Part shown: piece after piece, positions 1-12,016 of the stretch
How positions within the stretch are numbered: the first letter of the stretch is position 1
Layout: every line of letters begins with the position of its first letter
Source: Strigamia acuminata
Lineage: Eukaryota > Arthropoda > Chilopoda > Geophilomorpha > Linotaeniidae
Assembly: GCA_949358305.1 (NCBI GenBank)
Contig: OX442321.1
Span: forward strand, 9,139,605 to 9,203,604
Reading direction: 5' to 3'
DNA: 64,000 bases
Program-made: the position numbers and the translations under genes
Notes under the pieces: generated by a model
Seen by the model: the letters and a program-made list of their open reading frames with translations, nothing else
The model's database searches: none
What the model was told of the DNA's origin: nothing

Positions 1-784
1 AATATGTTTCAGCACTTCAAAATAAACTCCCTTCGTACCGTGATCGATTAATTCGTCGAATATATCAGCATGATTAGTGCACGGATTAGTGTTAAACAAC
101 AAGTAAACAGATACTTTCGTAAATACAGTGTCCTGACATGATGGGTATGACGTCATTACCAACAGCGCACCACGCGGTTGTTGCGGTACCATTTATCACT
201 CGAGACAAAATGTCGCGCCCGAATAAATTAACAAAACAAACCGCAATAAATTCAAAATTTCAACTTTAATAACGTTAGTTTTATTAAATATACAAACCCA
301 AAGAAACGAATACAAGTTTTTTTTTCCATTAAATTAATCAAATCAAGATTTAAATATTACAACACCCCACCCCCCTCCCCCCAATCAGTTAAGACTAGAA
401 ATGCAAAATACAAATAAACTTGAGTAAGAAACTAAACATTTTAATACGCTTTATAGCTCGATTTGCCAGTGTAATTGCAAAAATTTGTGAAATCAAACAA
501 TCCCAGTGACTAACTATACCTAGCTTCCCAATTATTCAAAAAGTACAAACAAAATATACACAATAAAATTTACCCCAAATTAAACCCCAACCCTCGTGTA
601 TTAACTCCCAACTTCACAAAAAAAACAAACAAAAAATTCAAAACTTTTTTCAACTTGAATATCCAAATGATTTTTTTTTTTTCAGAAAAAAATAATTTTT
701 TTTTTACACAAGTATTTATTATTTTTTTAAATTGTTCTATAAAACCAAATGTACTGAATGTTTTAAGCACTCTGAATTAATTTT
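1..784. other. Left flank, no gene; LAMP 3' end
   Basis: No coding region is supported here. The stretch is AT-rich with long A and T runs and one C-rich tract near 363-382. The right end should hold the 3' untranslated region of the minus-strand LAMP gene. A minus-strand AATAAA (plus-strand TTTATT at about 714-719) lies some 65 bases beyond the stop codon and is a plausible polyadenylation signal. Confidence 0.5.
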
Positions 785-2509
785 TTAAACAGACTGATAA
801 CCCTTTTGGCGACTTCTCCTTCGTCCAACCAAATAAGCGATCAAAACAACAACAACAAGCCCAGCTAAAGCACATCCGACAGCGATTGGCACAATATCGC
901 TAGTGTTATCTTGACTACACTCCTCCGCTAGAAAATATAACAAATGTTTTAAATTACGTATTATTGATCCAATCTTACGGACGTTACCTGTGCCAAAACC
1001 TCCTTTATCAGCTTGGTCCATAAAAGCCTGAACCTGGACATTTTTCCACGTGACAATTTCATCGCTGGGCACCATGTCTTGAGTTTCATCATCGTCGCAT
1101 TTGTAAGACTTCTGTAGATGTCCCACCATGAACATTTCGCCGCTTCCATTTAACGAATGCATAGCTGCGATCAAAATTCAATTAATAACAAATACAATTA
1201 TAATTTCGTGTATTTTTTCACCTGATCCATTAGTAAACGTGAGATAAGACAAGTAAAACTTGGAGGTTTCTTTATCAGTTGTAGCTTTATCGAATTTTAA
1301 AGTGACCGATTTATCCTCGTACGTTAAAATCAACACTTGACTCGAATTATTCTTCCCGCACGACGATTTATCGCCAACTGAGGCATTGGTCGGCAAGAGA
1401 AACGTGTCCGAACCCTGAAACGATTTTAAGTGGGCACATTAATCTCAAAACAATACATCATGGAATAATAAAATAGAAATATTTTATCAAAAGTTCAAAG
1501 TTAACGAGATAAAAGCAGCGGGTAATCAATTTTTTATAAAAAAAAAAAACTACGTTGCAAAACCCATTGTCTTTTTTCTCACTCTGAATCCGTCATTATC
1601 GGCATAATAAAAAAAAAATTTATAAAAATTAAATAATTTCGTACATTGGTGTTTTTGAAAGTTATTTCCAAGTGAACTTTCAAGCAGACAGTTTTGTTTT
1701 CATCGGTGTCGTGAAGCTCCCACGTAAATTGCGGTGGTGCGGGAGTTGTGCTAGGAACTGGTGTGGTTGGAGGCGGAGTGGTTACGGTTGCGTTTTCCGT
1801 GGTTTTTGCTTCAGAGGTTTTGGTCGAAGATTCAGTTGACAATGAAGACGATTGCGTAGTTGTCTCTGAAGTCGATGTTTCTGTCGATGACGGACTCGTC
1901 TTTGTCGAGATAGTAGACGTTGATTCGGTAGTTGTTGTTATATTGGGATCGGCGGTTTGCGCTACGCAGGTTTGAGCTAAAAATAAAATAAAATTTTAAT
2001 TGTGATTCGTAATCCCCAATATGCAAATTATATCTCGCACATAAATTTTTTTTTAATTTTTTTTTTAAATACTTAAGTTCCTGCACAAAATACAAAACAT
2101 CTGCGAGCACATTTGTAATTTATACATTAAGAATCTACCGGTAGTTAATTTTTTTTTTCGTTTTAAAAATTAAAAAACGCGAAAAAATTAACCGAAACCT
2201 ACAAATACACACGAAATTTGCATGTTCCTTTTCGCTGCGTTTATTTTCGGAAGGGAAATATTCGTTGGAATTATGTGTTTAGCGAATTTCAGTGTTGAAA
2301 CGCAAATGCTGGTTTTGCAATGATATGAAACGAAACGACCCAAGTCATATGTCTCGCTTAGGTAATCGTTACTCATGTTTTCCCCATACCTCATTTTCGA
2401 ATATGCTCGTTTTCAGTTAACCAGTTCAGATTCATTTAGTACGCTAATTGAACTTACCTAATAATAGACTACATGCCAAAATTACACAAAAGAACCTAAT
2501 GACCTCCAT
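785..2509 (-). CDS. LAMP-family lysosome-associated membrane glycoprotein
   Basis: Five exons: 2509-2458, 1976-1645, 1414-1222, 1164-988 and 927-785 (897 nt, 298 aa). The protein begins MEVIRFFC with a hydrophobic signal peptide of about 18-20 residues. A Thr/Ser/Pro-rich mucin-like stalk follows (about residues 25-95). One LAMP lumenal domain comes next, with cysteines in CLKVHLEI, SSCGKN, YKCDDD and EECSQDN and several N-x-S/T sites. It ends with a single transmembrane helix (PIAVGCALAGLVVVVLIAYL), a short basic tail and the terminal GYQSV. The GYxx-hydrophobic ending is the known lysosome/endosome sorting signal of LAMPs. Vertebrate LAMP1/2 have two lumenal domains; here there is one domain after the stalk. 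The role is inferred from the family: a heavily glycosylated component of the lysosomal limiting membrane. The start is the only ATG preceding a signal peptide. COPS9 lies head-to-head 640 bases away. Confidence 0.9.
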
Positions 2510-2551
2510 TTTTAACTTCTGCTTGTTGTCTCTCCCGAAGTGAAACTACGG

Positions 2552-2596
2552 ACTGAAAATGAAAAGGCCGATAACTTGCGCACCTCGTTTATAAAT
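2552..2596 (-). promoter_or_regulatory. TATA box and possible initiator of the LAMP gene
   Basis: On the minus strand ATTTATAAA (2596-2588) sits 79-87 bases upstream of the LAMP start codon. It is followed by TCAGT (2556-2552), which fits the arthropod initiator. The TATA to initiator spacing, about 39 bases, is a little longer than the usual 30 or so, so true transcription may begin a few bases earlier. The start site is not proven. Confidence 0.45.
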
Positions 2597-3151
2597 CCGG
2601 TGGGATGGCAACTGAGTGACGTATTTCCGACTACGTTTTAATCTATTTTCGTGAATAATGCGCTGGGATTGCGCAGAAAGTGCGCAATTCCATTAATTTA
2701 ATAGATAAAAATTATTAAAATAAAAACATTTTGGATTCGAAGGAGTTTTATTAAAAATCAATACACAAAATAAACTTAATTCAATCGGGAGTAAGAGAGA
2801 TCGCTGGAACAGCATTGCAAGCACATGACGTATAGATAAATTGGCCCGTCTTCAGAGTTTTATATTTTTACATTCTGAGATATTTTATTCTCCGTAAAAT
2901 GTTTAACCGGTTAATTATGTCGTACAAAATGCGAAAATAAAACATGCTTTTTAAAATATTATATTATTGTAATCTGCTCCAAATTTTACGATTTTTATCT
3001 TGAAACATTACGGTTGGCCGTGATAGAATTTATCTGAAGGTTTGAGTCTATTCACATGATAAAATTGGTCGTGACAGCTGATCCCAGTGCGAACTTTGAT
3101 TAGTTTAATCATTGCAGATATCATTTTTGGTTCTTATTTCAAGTTCAGAAC
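2597..3151. other. Intergenic spacer between LAMP and COPS9
   Basis: A divergent intergenic region that must hold the COPS9 promoter. It is AT-rich and lacks an obvious TATA box close to the COPS9 start. No other coding or RNA signal was seen. Confidence 0.4.
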
Positions 3152-3457
3152 ATGAAACCAACTCTCGTGGTAGACGAGATGTTCCCAGAGGGTGCGGGGC
3201 CTTACATGGATTTAGAAGAAGTAAATATCGACAAATTTAAAACTATAAACTATAATTGAATGTTAATTCTTTTTCTAGGCTGGAGGTTCCAGCGGACTTT
3301 TGATGGATTTAGCCGCCAATGAGAAATCGGTGCATTCGGATTTTTTCAACGGTAATTACGAACTAGCTAATTTTCAATTTTTTATCGAATAAGACTCCGA
3401 ATTGACATTTTTCTTTAAGATTTCGAAGACCTGTTCGACGATGAAGATCTCCAATAA
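3152..3457 (+). CDS. COPS9: COP9 signalosome subunit 9 (COPS9 / Myeov2)
   Basis: Three exons: 3152-3220, 3279-3351 and 3420-3457 (180 nt, 59 aa), with two introns of about 60 bases. The protein starts [18 protein letters not shown] and contains [11 protein letters not shown], then the acidic, aromatic tail [16 protein letters not shown]. As I recall the vertebrate protein, it matches almost residue for residue over its full length of about 57 aa. COPS9 is the small, mostly unstructured ninth subunit of the COP9 signalosome. That complex removes NEDD8 from cullins, and the acidic C-terminal tail binds the other subunits. The gene is too short to stand out by open-frame length, and the intron phases agree exactly. 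It lies between LAMP (divergent) and the SLC16-type transporter (convergent). Confidence 0.95.
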
Positions 3458-3888
3458 TTCAAATGTAATTCGTGTGTACAATTAAATAACAGTTTATAAC
3501 AAATACTACAAATCGGATAATACAGTTTTAGTTCATTCCAAGTATTCAAAGTGACAATAGAAAAAGTTCAAACCAGTATACCGTGATATTTACAAATATC
3601 AATGTGACATTTGTTGTTTTAATTGTTCCACGTTTTTTTTTTTTAAAAAAAAGAAACAAAACTTACATAATGCTAACACTTTATAAGACTACTAAAATAA
3701 AATACATTCGAAACAACGAATAGAATCTTTCACTTTTCGAAATTAATTTTTCTTTTAAAAACAAAACAAAAAGGAAAGACTATATATCTAAGGACGTAGT
3801 TTGTATCAAGAGGGGGAAGTCAGGTCCCTCGTTCAAAAGAAGTGTCTTCCAAGTCTTTCATTCCATCACCATAAATCAGTTTTGACAT
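3458..3888. other. COPS9 3' UTR and convergent spacer
   Basis: Tail-to-tail spacer between COPS9 and the minus-strand transporter. A plus-strand AATAAA at 3696-3701, about 240 bases past the COPS9 stop, is a candidate polyadenylation signal. No gene was seen. Confidence 0.4.
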
Positions 3889-6538
3889 TTAAACAGCACT
3901 TTCAATATCGGTCGTGTTAGCGACAGTCAATTTTGGGACTTTTTGATCAGATATTGGCTCGCTATTTATCTGTTTCTTCTGTTGCCACCAATGAATAACC
4001 GGCGTATTTGAATCGGATAATGGCTTTTTTGTTTCTAATCTTCTTTTTTGCCACCAACGAATAACTGGGATAAAAAAAAGCATCAACCCACTGACAGCTA
4101 TCATCGCACCAGACACGTAAAATCCAGGATCGTAAGTTTTCAACGAATCGTATAAACTTCCTAAAAAAGAAAAAATAATTTAAACAAAAAAAATACGTCT
4201 CCGCATTTATACAAATACCTGTTATTGGAGGTCCGATCCCGGACGCAACTCCTTGAAAAAGTAGCAATAAACCAAAGGCATTGGTTAATTTTTCCAAGCC
4301 AAGCAGATCGACGAGGATGACCGACGTCAAGCCAACATAAGCACCTGACAAACTGCGTGTTCATTACTTTGATTATTACCAATAATTAACAGCTATGCGT
4401 ACCAGAAGTAGCTCCAAATATGGCGGCGTATACAGCCATCGAATAGTAATCGAGGCATAAGGCACTGAACATGGTGCTCAGGCCACAGATGGTCAATGCA
4501 CCGTTGTAAAGCCAAAGTCGATTGAGCCAGGGTTTGTCCGAGACGTAGCCGAGAATTACGCGACTCACCGTGTTAGCTATCCCAATAATGGCAATCAGAA
4601 AACTGCTATCTTGTGTAGAAACGCCAAGAAGTAGGGCACGATCCTGACCGATAAAAACAACGACATAAATCACCAATATCGACACCAACAAACATGTCTC
4701 ACCTTTATATAAAGGTAAGGCACATTAAAGCCAATACTTGTGCAAAAATTAGAGATGGCGAACAAGACAAAAATTGGATCCTTGAACAAGGATAAGTCCA
4801 TCATCTCAACCCACGTATCACGTGTCTCTTTGGAACATTTACAGCAGTTTGCCAGACATGAATCTTCCATGTATCTCTTTGGAATGTGAGTGACACTCAT
4901 CGTGTACATTTGCGGGTGTGATCTAAACATAATTTCAAAACAAAACAAACAAAAAAAATCAAACATTTATATTTAGTTTAATTTAATTTAATTTAAAATT
5001 AGTATAAAATTACTATCAACTCAAACGTGCTTCAAAAACCCTGCAGTAAAACTTTTAGTTAGTTAGAACACAATATAACGAGTGTTTAATAGTGCACAAG
5101 CGTTAGTCGGCATTAAAGCCACACGGAAAACAGTTCCCGCCCACCTCACAACGCAACCAATGTCGATGGGAAGAAAACCCGATTCAGCCGAAGAGATGGG
5201 CCATGACAACTGACGTCTAGAAACAAACAATTTCTAATTATTTATTAAAACCATGTCTACTCTCATTCTTTCTTTCTTTCATTCCTTCCTTCCTTCTTTC
5301 CTCTACCGCGTTGGCGAACCAACTGATCTGAAATCCAAATTAAGGTGATAACGGATAGAATACCTATATTGCGGGAGGTTGAGCAGACTTCCACTATAGA
5401 AGATATCCTTCCGGTACATTACACCGTTGGGTGGAATTTTTTCATTAGGGTCGTTCATGAGGGATTGGTGGGAGCCAAGAGTTTCGGATAACTTTCTGGG
5501 TTGTTGATTGGTTAGGTTGTGGGCTGATAAACTCAACCGCAAGCCGTCGGCGTCGTTCATGCTTCCGTTTGACAAATTCACCTGATGGAATTGTGGAACG
5601 GCCAATTCAGTTTTCTAAACAACAAAAAAAACAAAACAATTATTTCATATTTAAATGTTTAAAATCAAATTATTCAATCACTTGAGGTGCAATCCCATTC
5701 ATTAAAGCTTCCTTCTCGATAAAATTGGCGCACTCCTCGGCATTTTTTCTCTTTTTGGTCGGCTTAACTGGTCGAAACATCGCACCAAACACCGCACAAT
5801 TGAGTACCAGACCCGCTACAATCATCATAGCACTCTGCCATGAATAATTTACCAAAAGAATTTCGGTAATGAATGGTGCGAAAACAAAGGTTCCTACACC
5901 AGATCCGCACACGGCAACACCGGTTGCAAAAGCGCGGTACTTCTCGAAGTAACAGGTAACGGAAACTATTGCGGGTAAATACATAAGACCGAATCCGATC
6001 CCTAGAAACAAACAAACGAGAATAATTAGATAAAATCAAACAAAAACGACTTTCTCTTCGTTTTGTGGTCACCTCCACACACTCCGATGGTGAAGTACAG
6101 CGTGGCGACGTTTTCGGCAAATGCGCTGGAAAAAAGTCCCGCACTAGCCAGGATGGCACCACCAATGGTCACAGGTCGACATCCATACTTATTTGTAAGT
6201 GCACTTGCTAACGGTCCTGAAGAAATTTGTTTTGCGTGTCATTTTTACACTTTACCCCCACACGTTCCTCCATCTCTACCTGCTCCCAATGTGAGGCCAA
6301 CCAAAATGGAGGCAATCCACGACGTGGCTCCTTTCCCAGCTCCGTAATACCTGGTGAACTCGACGAAAAATATTCCAAACGAGTACGTTATTCCATCCGC
6401 AATGACGTGGATCATAAACGATCCCAACACAACTATCCAACCCCATCCTCCGTCCGGAGGAGTGGGTAAACTGCTCGACTCTTCCTCACTCGTCGCAGTA
6501 TCCTTCCTCCGTCGTCGCACTGTTTGTCCCGCAGTCAT
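3889..6538 (-). CDS. Monocarboxylate transporter-like protein (SLC16/MCT family)
   Basis: Eight exons: 6538-6280, 6217-6073, 6001-5692, 5614-5364, 4922-4703, 4643-4403, 4344-4219 and 4160-3889 (1824 nt, 607 aa). The MCT signature DGGWGW is at residues 29-34, at the start of TM1. Other family blocks are [51 protein letters not shown] and [10 protein letters not shown]. Twelve membrane segments are expected, split 6+6 by a long polar cytosolic loop (about residues 220-370). These carriers usually move lactate, pyruvate, ketone bodies or related substrates with protons, but the substrate cannot be read from sequence and arthropod members are diverse. The C-terminal tail carries a 22-residue tandem repeat and ends ESAV, which fits a class I PDZ-binding motif. 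The start ATG is followed by the basic stretch VRRRRK. Confidence 0.9.
3937..4068 (-). repeat. 66-bp in-frame tandem duplication in the transporter tail
   Basis: Two adjacent 22-codon units encode residues 549-570 and 571-592. Both begin PVI-R/H-WWQ, followed by basic then acidic/Ser-rich residues. The DNA of the two units is still visibly similar (ccaccaa-t/c-gaataac on the plus strand). The repeat lies just after the last membrane helix, in the cytosolic tail. Confidence 0.75.
5265..5302. repeat. TTTC/TTCC microsatellite in a transporter intron
   Basis: Tandem tetranucleotide tract of ttct/ttcc units inside the 4923-5363 intron of the transporter gene. It is a pyrimidine-rich simple repeat on the plus strand. 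Confidence 0.7.
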
Positions 6539-9500
6539 GATAACATCAAAATTTTAAACAAAAAATGAAAATAAAAACGAAAAAAAATTCCTTCTAGGGA
6601 CAAATTAGCCTATCGCCTCAAATCAAAGTCCTCCACTGCTACGAAACGCGTAGACATTGGTTATAAATTAAACAACTACAAATTACACTATTAGTAACCG
6701 ATACAATTGAGTCTTTCCAGTCCAAAAAATGTCTTTCTGGAGTTTCTCGCTTTTGATTCTTGGCGGCCTGCTAACGGCCGTTAATCTCCACACACAATTG
6801 CCTATTCTGTGCAGTGACGTGAATAACCGAAGACAATCTTCGATGCTCTCCTGGCACAGTGACGAAGCCCTGAGATACAAATTAAAAACAAATACACAAT
6901 TAATGGTCAAAAAGATATCAAAGATTTAACGAAATCTGATAAGGATAACGTGGCATGGTTCGTATCAATTCGACTTGTCACGAGTTGCGATAAATCTGTT
7001 GCACTAACACATGTCGTTGCGAAATTATTAACGCGTTACACAACAAACAAATGCTTTTGGAAAATTAACTTTTATATTCGCTGCTAGATTCACTCGTTTG
7101 TTTATCGCTGTCAATGGGTATTCATGAAAGGGGGCGGAAAGTTTTGACTTGTTTTGCTGTTCTCAACCGCTGATTGAAATCAAGGCAAAATTATGAATAA
7201 ACAAGGAAGTGGTTTCTTGTTAAGGAGAAGAAATATGTTGTTTACCCATATTATTAATGAAATAATCTGGATGGAACTTTTTGGGGACACTGAAACGGTA
7301 AACATAATGTCGGAGAGTGCATTTTGCTTTGCTCAGAATTCTAAAATCAATTAAATTGAAATAAAAAAAATAAAAAAAAAATAGAAGGAAAAAAATTTCA
7401 TTTTTTTTTTCAAATGTCAATGCCATTTGTTTCATTCAACTTTGGAATTTTCCCATGAAAAATTGCTCCATTGATGTAGCAGGTGAACAAATGAATCACA
7501 TGAATGCTAGATGTGAAAAACCTAAAAAATCAATCACTTGCCACGTGACTTAAATTTTTTTTTTTCATTTTAATTCGACCCGAAAAATGTAAAAATTGTT
7601 TAAAAAATGAGAAATAACAAATCTGAACTTTGTTTTTATAACTTGTTATACAACTTTTAATCGATTTTATAAGGCCGACTAATAAATTATTTATTGATAA
7701 TAAGGGCTATCAAATACGAAATGATATTCATAAAAAATAGATCCCGAAGTCTAAAAACACAATTGAATTTTTCTCTTTTAATCTTTTAATTTCTTATTTT
7801 CCAATCGTATTAAGGGCAAAACTCAACCTTTTTTTCCACAGGTGGCTTTCCATCTGAACAAATCTAACCCATTATATAATATAAAAATTAAAGAAATAAA
7901 AATTAAAGAAAAAAAAAACACATTAAAAAAAATGCCACGTTAACTTTCATCAATTCCATAATGTGAACTCCAAACCAGTTTATCAGAGGTAACCGATTCC
8001 CCTTTTTTGGTCAACAAGATAGATCATATTCAAACCTCAAGATTAAGATTGTGAAAAATGCAAAAATCATTGTTACATTTCATATATTAAATTACATGAG
8101 ATTAAAAATTGCGTGTGCAATAAAAACGAGAGAACAAAACACTAATTTCTGGTTTCTATAGTGCCAATTAAAAACAAAAACAAAGAAAAAGAAATTTGTG
8201 AAAACAATTTTCTTTTTTGGGAAAAAGGACAATAACCAGATTAAGTTGATGATGTAATCATGGGTGAAATAGAATCATTATCACGTGACAATTCCAGAAA
8301 TAACCTGAAACCCGGCTCTGAAACTTACCTCAACATTCAGGTCGAGAACTCGCTCTACAAACACCAGTGAGATGTATTCACAGTAATGCAGAATGAGTAA
8401 TCGTGATAACGTTACTGCAGTTGGATCAGTTAAAAAGCGACATGCAGTGATCGTTTTCAGTATTAAAACGCACACTTTAATTACCCGAAACGTGTCAATT
8501 CATCCAGACTCGAAATTTGATTCAATTATTTTTCCAAAAATAAAAAATAAAAAACTTTCGAAAGAAAAATCTGAAATATTCGTGTCGGGCACAACGAAAT
8601 CGTATTAAATCGATCGCTACTGAACCGCATCAAAATGAAATAATAAAAAAATAATAAAATAAATAAAAAAAAAATAAAAAAAAATTGGTGAAATCGAATG
8701 CACGTGTACAATTTAGTAAGAGACCGTGTGACGATAACGCATAACAGGATGTCCGTTTTGGCTAGATAAAAATAAACCGATGCATTTACTTAAATTCCAC
8801 TTTCAGAGTGTTTCAAATTGGGCGATTTTAAAGGGGAATAATCGTGATTCGATGCTTTTAAAAATACCTGCAATTTTTCCTCTTCCATTCAAACGAGGAA
8901 AAATTGCAAACAATTCTCTCGTCAAAGATCATTCGCCTCAATCCCTTTACGTGATAAAACGAGTGTGATTCAGCGAAGACGAGGAAGCAATAATATTATG
9001 CGTGAGACAAAAACCTTTTCCCGAGCTACGAGTTATCATGGCTACCACGATCCAGTCAATTGCCTAGCAACGGAGACGCGTTAAGAAATATACTTACATG
9101 CGAGGAAGAAGCCGCTCGCTGGCCATTAAAAGTGTGTCCAATCGTCGAATACGCAAATCAAGATGCCTATAGCCACGAGGCTGCTCAATACAGAGGTATA
9201 GGAAGGTCTAAATTCTGTTTTGACGGATCGCAGCTGACTGAACTTCACTTTGGAGCATAGAATGTGCACGGCGCACGCGCATCACGTCTCGTTTTGGGCG
9301 AGATGAGAACAAACGATCGCTCTTACCCTAATATCGTCTGCTTCGATCTGCCTCGGAATTCTAAATAGCGTTGCATTTTAATGCGATGGATTGAATTGTT
9401 TCTTTATTTTTTTTAGTTGGTTTTATAAGAAATCTATTTTGTTGTGTGTGCATAACTTGAATGTTATTTGTGAAATGTGATATTTATTTCTAAATATTTC

Positions 9501-9670
9501 CTAATCGCACTTTGCGGCAAACAACCTATTACAACACTTGGCAGAGCACTAGATTCAACCAGTTAAATGTTATTTTTGGCAACTTTGATTACATAATCAA
9601 AGAATCTGTTGAAAATTTATCAAATTGGCTACTTTAATCATAACTATCTTTTATTGTCGATCTATTTTTA
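6539..9670. other. Intergenic spacer, no gene found
   Basis: The left part should contain the 5' UTR and promoter of the transporter. The right end carries the 3' UTR of MARS2; a minus-strand AATAAA at about 9483-9488 lies 180 bases past its stop. Short open frames here are AT-biased and show no family motif. An A/T-rich low-complexity tract is at about 8639-8684. A near-palindromic ATTGCCTAGCAAC at 9059-9071 resembles an RFX X-box. Confidence 0.4.
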
Positions 9671-12016
9671 TTAGTTTGTAGTCAAACATGCACTTTCGTT
9701 TGTTTTGAACACGGAATCATCAAAACATTTCACCTTTTGAAAAAATACTCCCACGTTATCTCCCAGACGCACATCGCCTCTTCTTTCCACGTCACTTTTT
9801 AACGCAATAAAATTACGTTCCGCATCTACCCACGTTCTCCTTTCTTCGCTAACACCCAAACGAGATAATAATTTGTCCGAAAGTGCCGGCACTATGGGTT
9901 GAAGCAAAATACCGCACACTCTCAATGTTTCCATGGCAACACCAATAATAGTGGAAAGTCTCTTTTCGTCATTTTTAAATTCCCACGGTTTTTGAGACTG
10001 AAGAAACAGATTAGCTAGTCGTAAAACGCTCATGATTTCTTCCAAACCGTGGTAGAAATTGAAATTGGCGTAGTGCTCCGCAACACTGTCGGCTAATCCG
10101 TCGACAGCTTCGATCAAATTTTGACCGTCAGCCGAACAATGGCGACAGAAAGTGTCCCGACAAATCGGTCGAAAAATCTGTCCCCGGTTCAACGTAGTGG
10201 ACGTACATCGATTAAGTAAATTTCCGAGAGTATTGGCTACCTCCGAATTCAGGTATTTTTCCACTTTAGCATCGCTGTAATCTTTTTTTAAAAAAAATAT
10301 AAAAAAAAATGAAAATTTAATCCAAAATTGCTATTTAATTTTAAAATGTTCAAATTCTCACTGCTGTCTGAATGTGGAACTCCTTCACGTAGCAAATAAT
10401 AACGTAATCCTTCCGCCGTGTACGACTCGATTCGGGCCATCGGGGTAATGGAATTTCCTTTACTCTTTGACATCTTTAAAAAAAAAAAAGGCAACAAATT
10501 AATATCATTAATTCACTATAAAATTAAATAAATTCTCATACCTTTTGGTGATCAACCAACCAATGCGAATGAACCAAAAGATGACGCGGTGGCTCCAAAC
10601 CAGCAGCAATTAAGAATGCGGGCCAATAAATACCGTGAAATCTACAAATTAAAAAAAGAAAAATACAATATCAGAAAATATTTAACATTTTTCTGCGAGT
10701 TTACTTCAAAATTTCCTTTCCAATCACATGATAGTCAGGAGGCCAGTGTTGGAATTTGGTATCTGGGTAACCTCTAACCGTGAGATAATTTATCAACGCA
10801 TCTAACCAAACATAGATCTGAAAAACAAATGATAAATAAATAAATCGTGCTACAGTATTGTGGATATAGTAACGCTATACCGTTTGCGACTCATCGTTTG
10901 GCACGGGAATTCCCCAAGGTAGACGATTACGATTTCGCGAGATGGAGATATCGCGCAGATTGTCATTAATCTCGTTGATTAACATATTTTGGAATATTTT
11001 CGGCTTTATCACGTTTTCTTAAATTGTAAACAAAACAAATCTTGTGTAAATTCACTCTTATCTAATCCGTAAATAAATTCACCATCCTTGAGCCAATGTA
11101 GTAAATCATCTCTGAATTGGGACAGTTTAAACATGTAGTTGTTTTCGCTCGTCCACTCAACTTCCTGACCTGATAAAGTAGATAACTTGAAAATAAATAC
11201 AATTATTTATGAAGTACACGAAAAAACAAATTTACAAATCTATAATTACTTTTTTAACTTTTCCTGTTACTGGGTCCTTGACATCAATTAAATGGACGCT
11301 TGTTAAAAACATCTCGTCGGAAGTACAGTACCACCCTTCGTAAGTACCTGAATAAACGTAGCCTCGTTCAGAAATTTCTTTCTAAATTAAAAAAATACAA
11401 ACTTAATTGCTTTAAAATTACAGCAAAAAATTGTTTTACATAAAAATGTTGAACTGATTTTTTATGATCGACACAAGTGGTCCTAAAAAATACGTCGTAA
11501 TCGATATTCATCTTCCGAAATACATCCTGCAAATCAAAATAAATCAAAACGCTGAATAACGTCGTGTTTAATTAGAACCTTAAACTGAAGCGAGATTTTG
11601 TCACAAAAATCTTGCGCTTGCATTCCGTTTTTAGTTGCAGCTTGTAAAATCTGTAAAAATTAAATAAAATTAAACATATACGCTCATTATACCGTTGTAA
11701 CTGCATACTTTCATGCCATGTTCATCGGTTCCTGTGGATAGAAATGTAGATGTCGCTCCAAGTAGCTTTTGAAAGCGGTTTTGAGCATCCGCGAGTAATG
11801 CCGAATAAACATGACCGATATGAGGCACTGGAAGAAACAAACACAAGTTTAAATATCAATTAGCAATTATGTTATTTACACTATTTCACCTGAATTTACA
11901 TAAAATATTGGAGTTGTAATAAAAAAATTTGTTTCATTTCGCTTATTTGTACAAAAAAATCGCTTCCTGTTAAAAACTAGATTCTTGATTCTAATTAGTT
12001 CAAGTTTCTTCATCAT
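9671..12016 (-). CDS. MARS2: Methionyl-tRNA synthetase, mitochondrial
   Basis: Eleven exons: 12016-11890, 11827-11709, 11650-11579, 11526-11440, 11381-11250, 11164-11083, 11017-10881, 10817-10705, 10641-10542, 10473-10362 and 10281-9671 (1692 nt, 563 aa). It charges mitochondrial tRNA-Met with methionine. The class I HIGH motif is PHIGH (residues 44-48), after TTPIFYVNS. The KMSKS loop is at residues 323-327, preceded by [11 protein letters not shown]. Between them are [40 protein letters not shown] and [10 protein letters not shown], all typical of the mitochondrial/bacterial-type enzyme. The anticodon-binding helical domain starts at [17 protein letters not shown]. The first 30 or so residues are rich in Lys/Arg and hydrophobic residues with almost no acidic ones, as in a mitochondrial targeting sequence. 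A stop codon (TAA) directly precedes the ATG ATG start in frame. The acceptor before the last exon has an unusually poor pyrimidine tract (T run then A run). Confidence 0.95.

Noticed and set aside
9060-9260. Plus-strand 66-codon open frame
   Set aside because: Non-ATG start, no motif, and no flanking splice structure.
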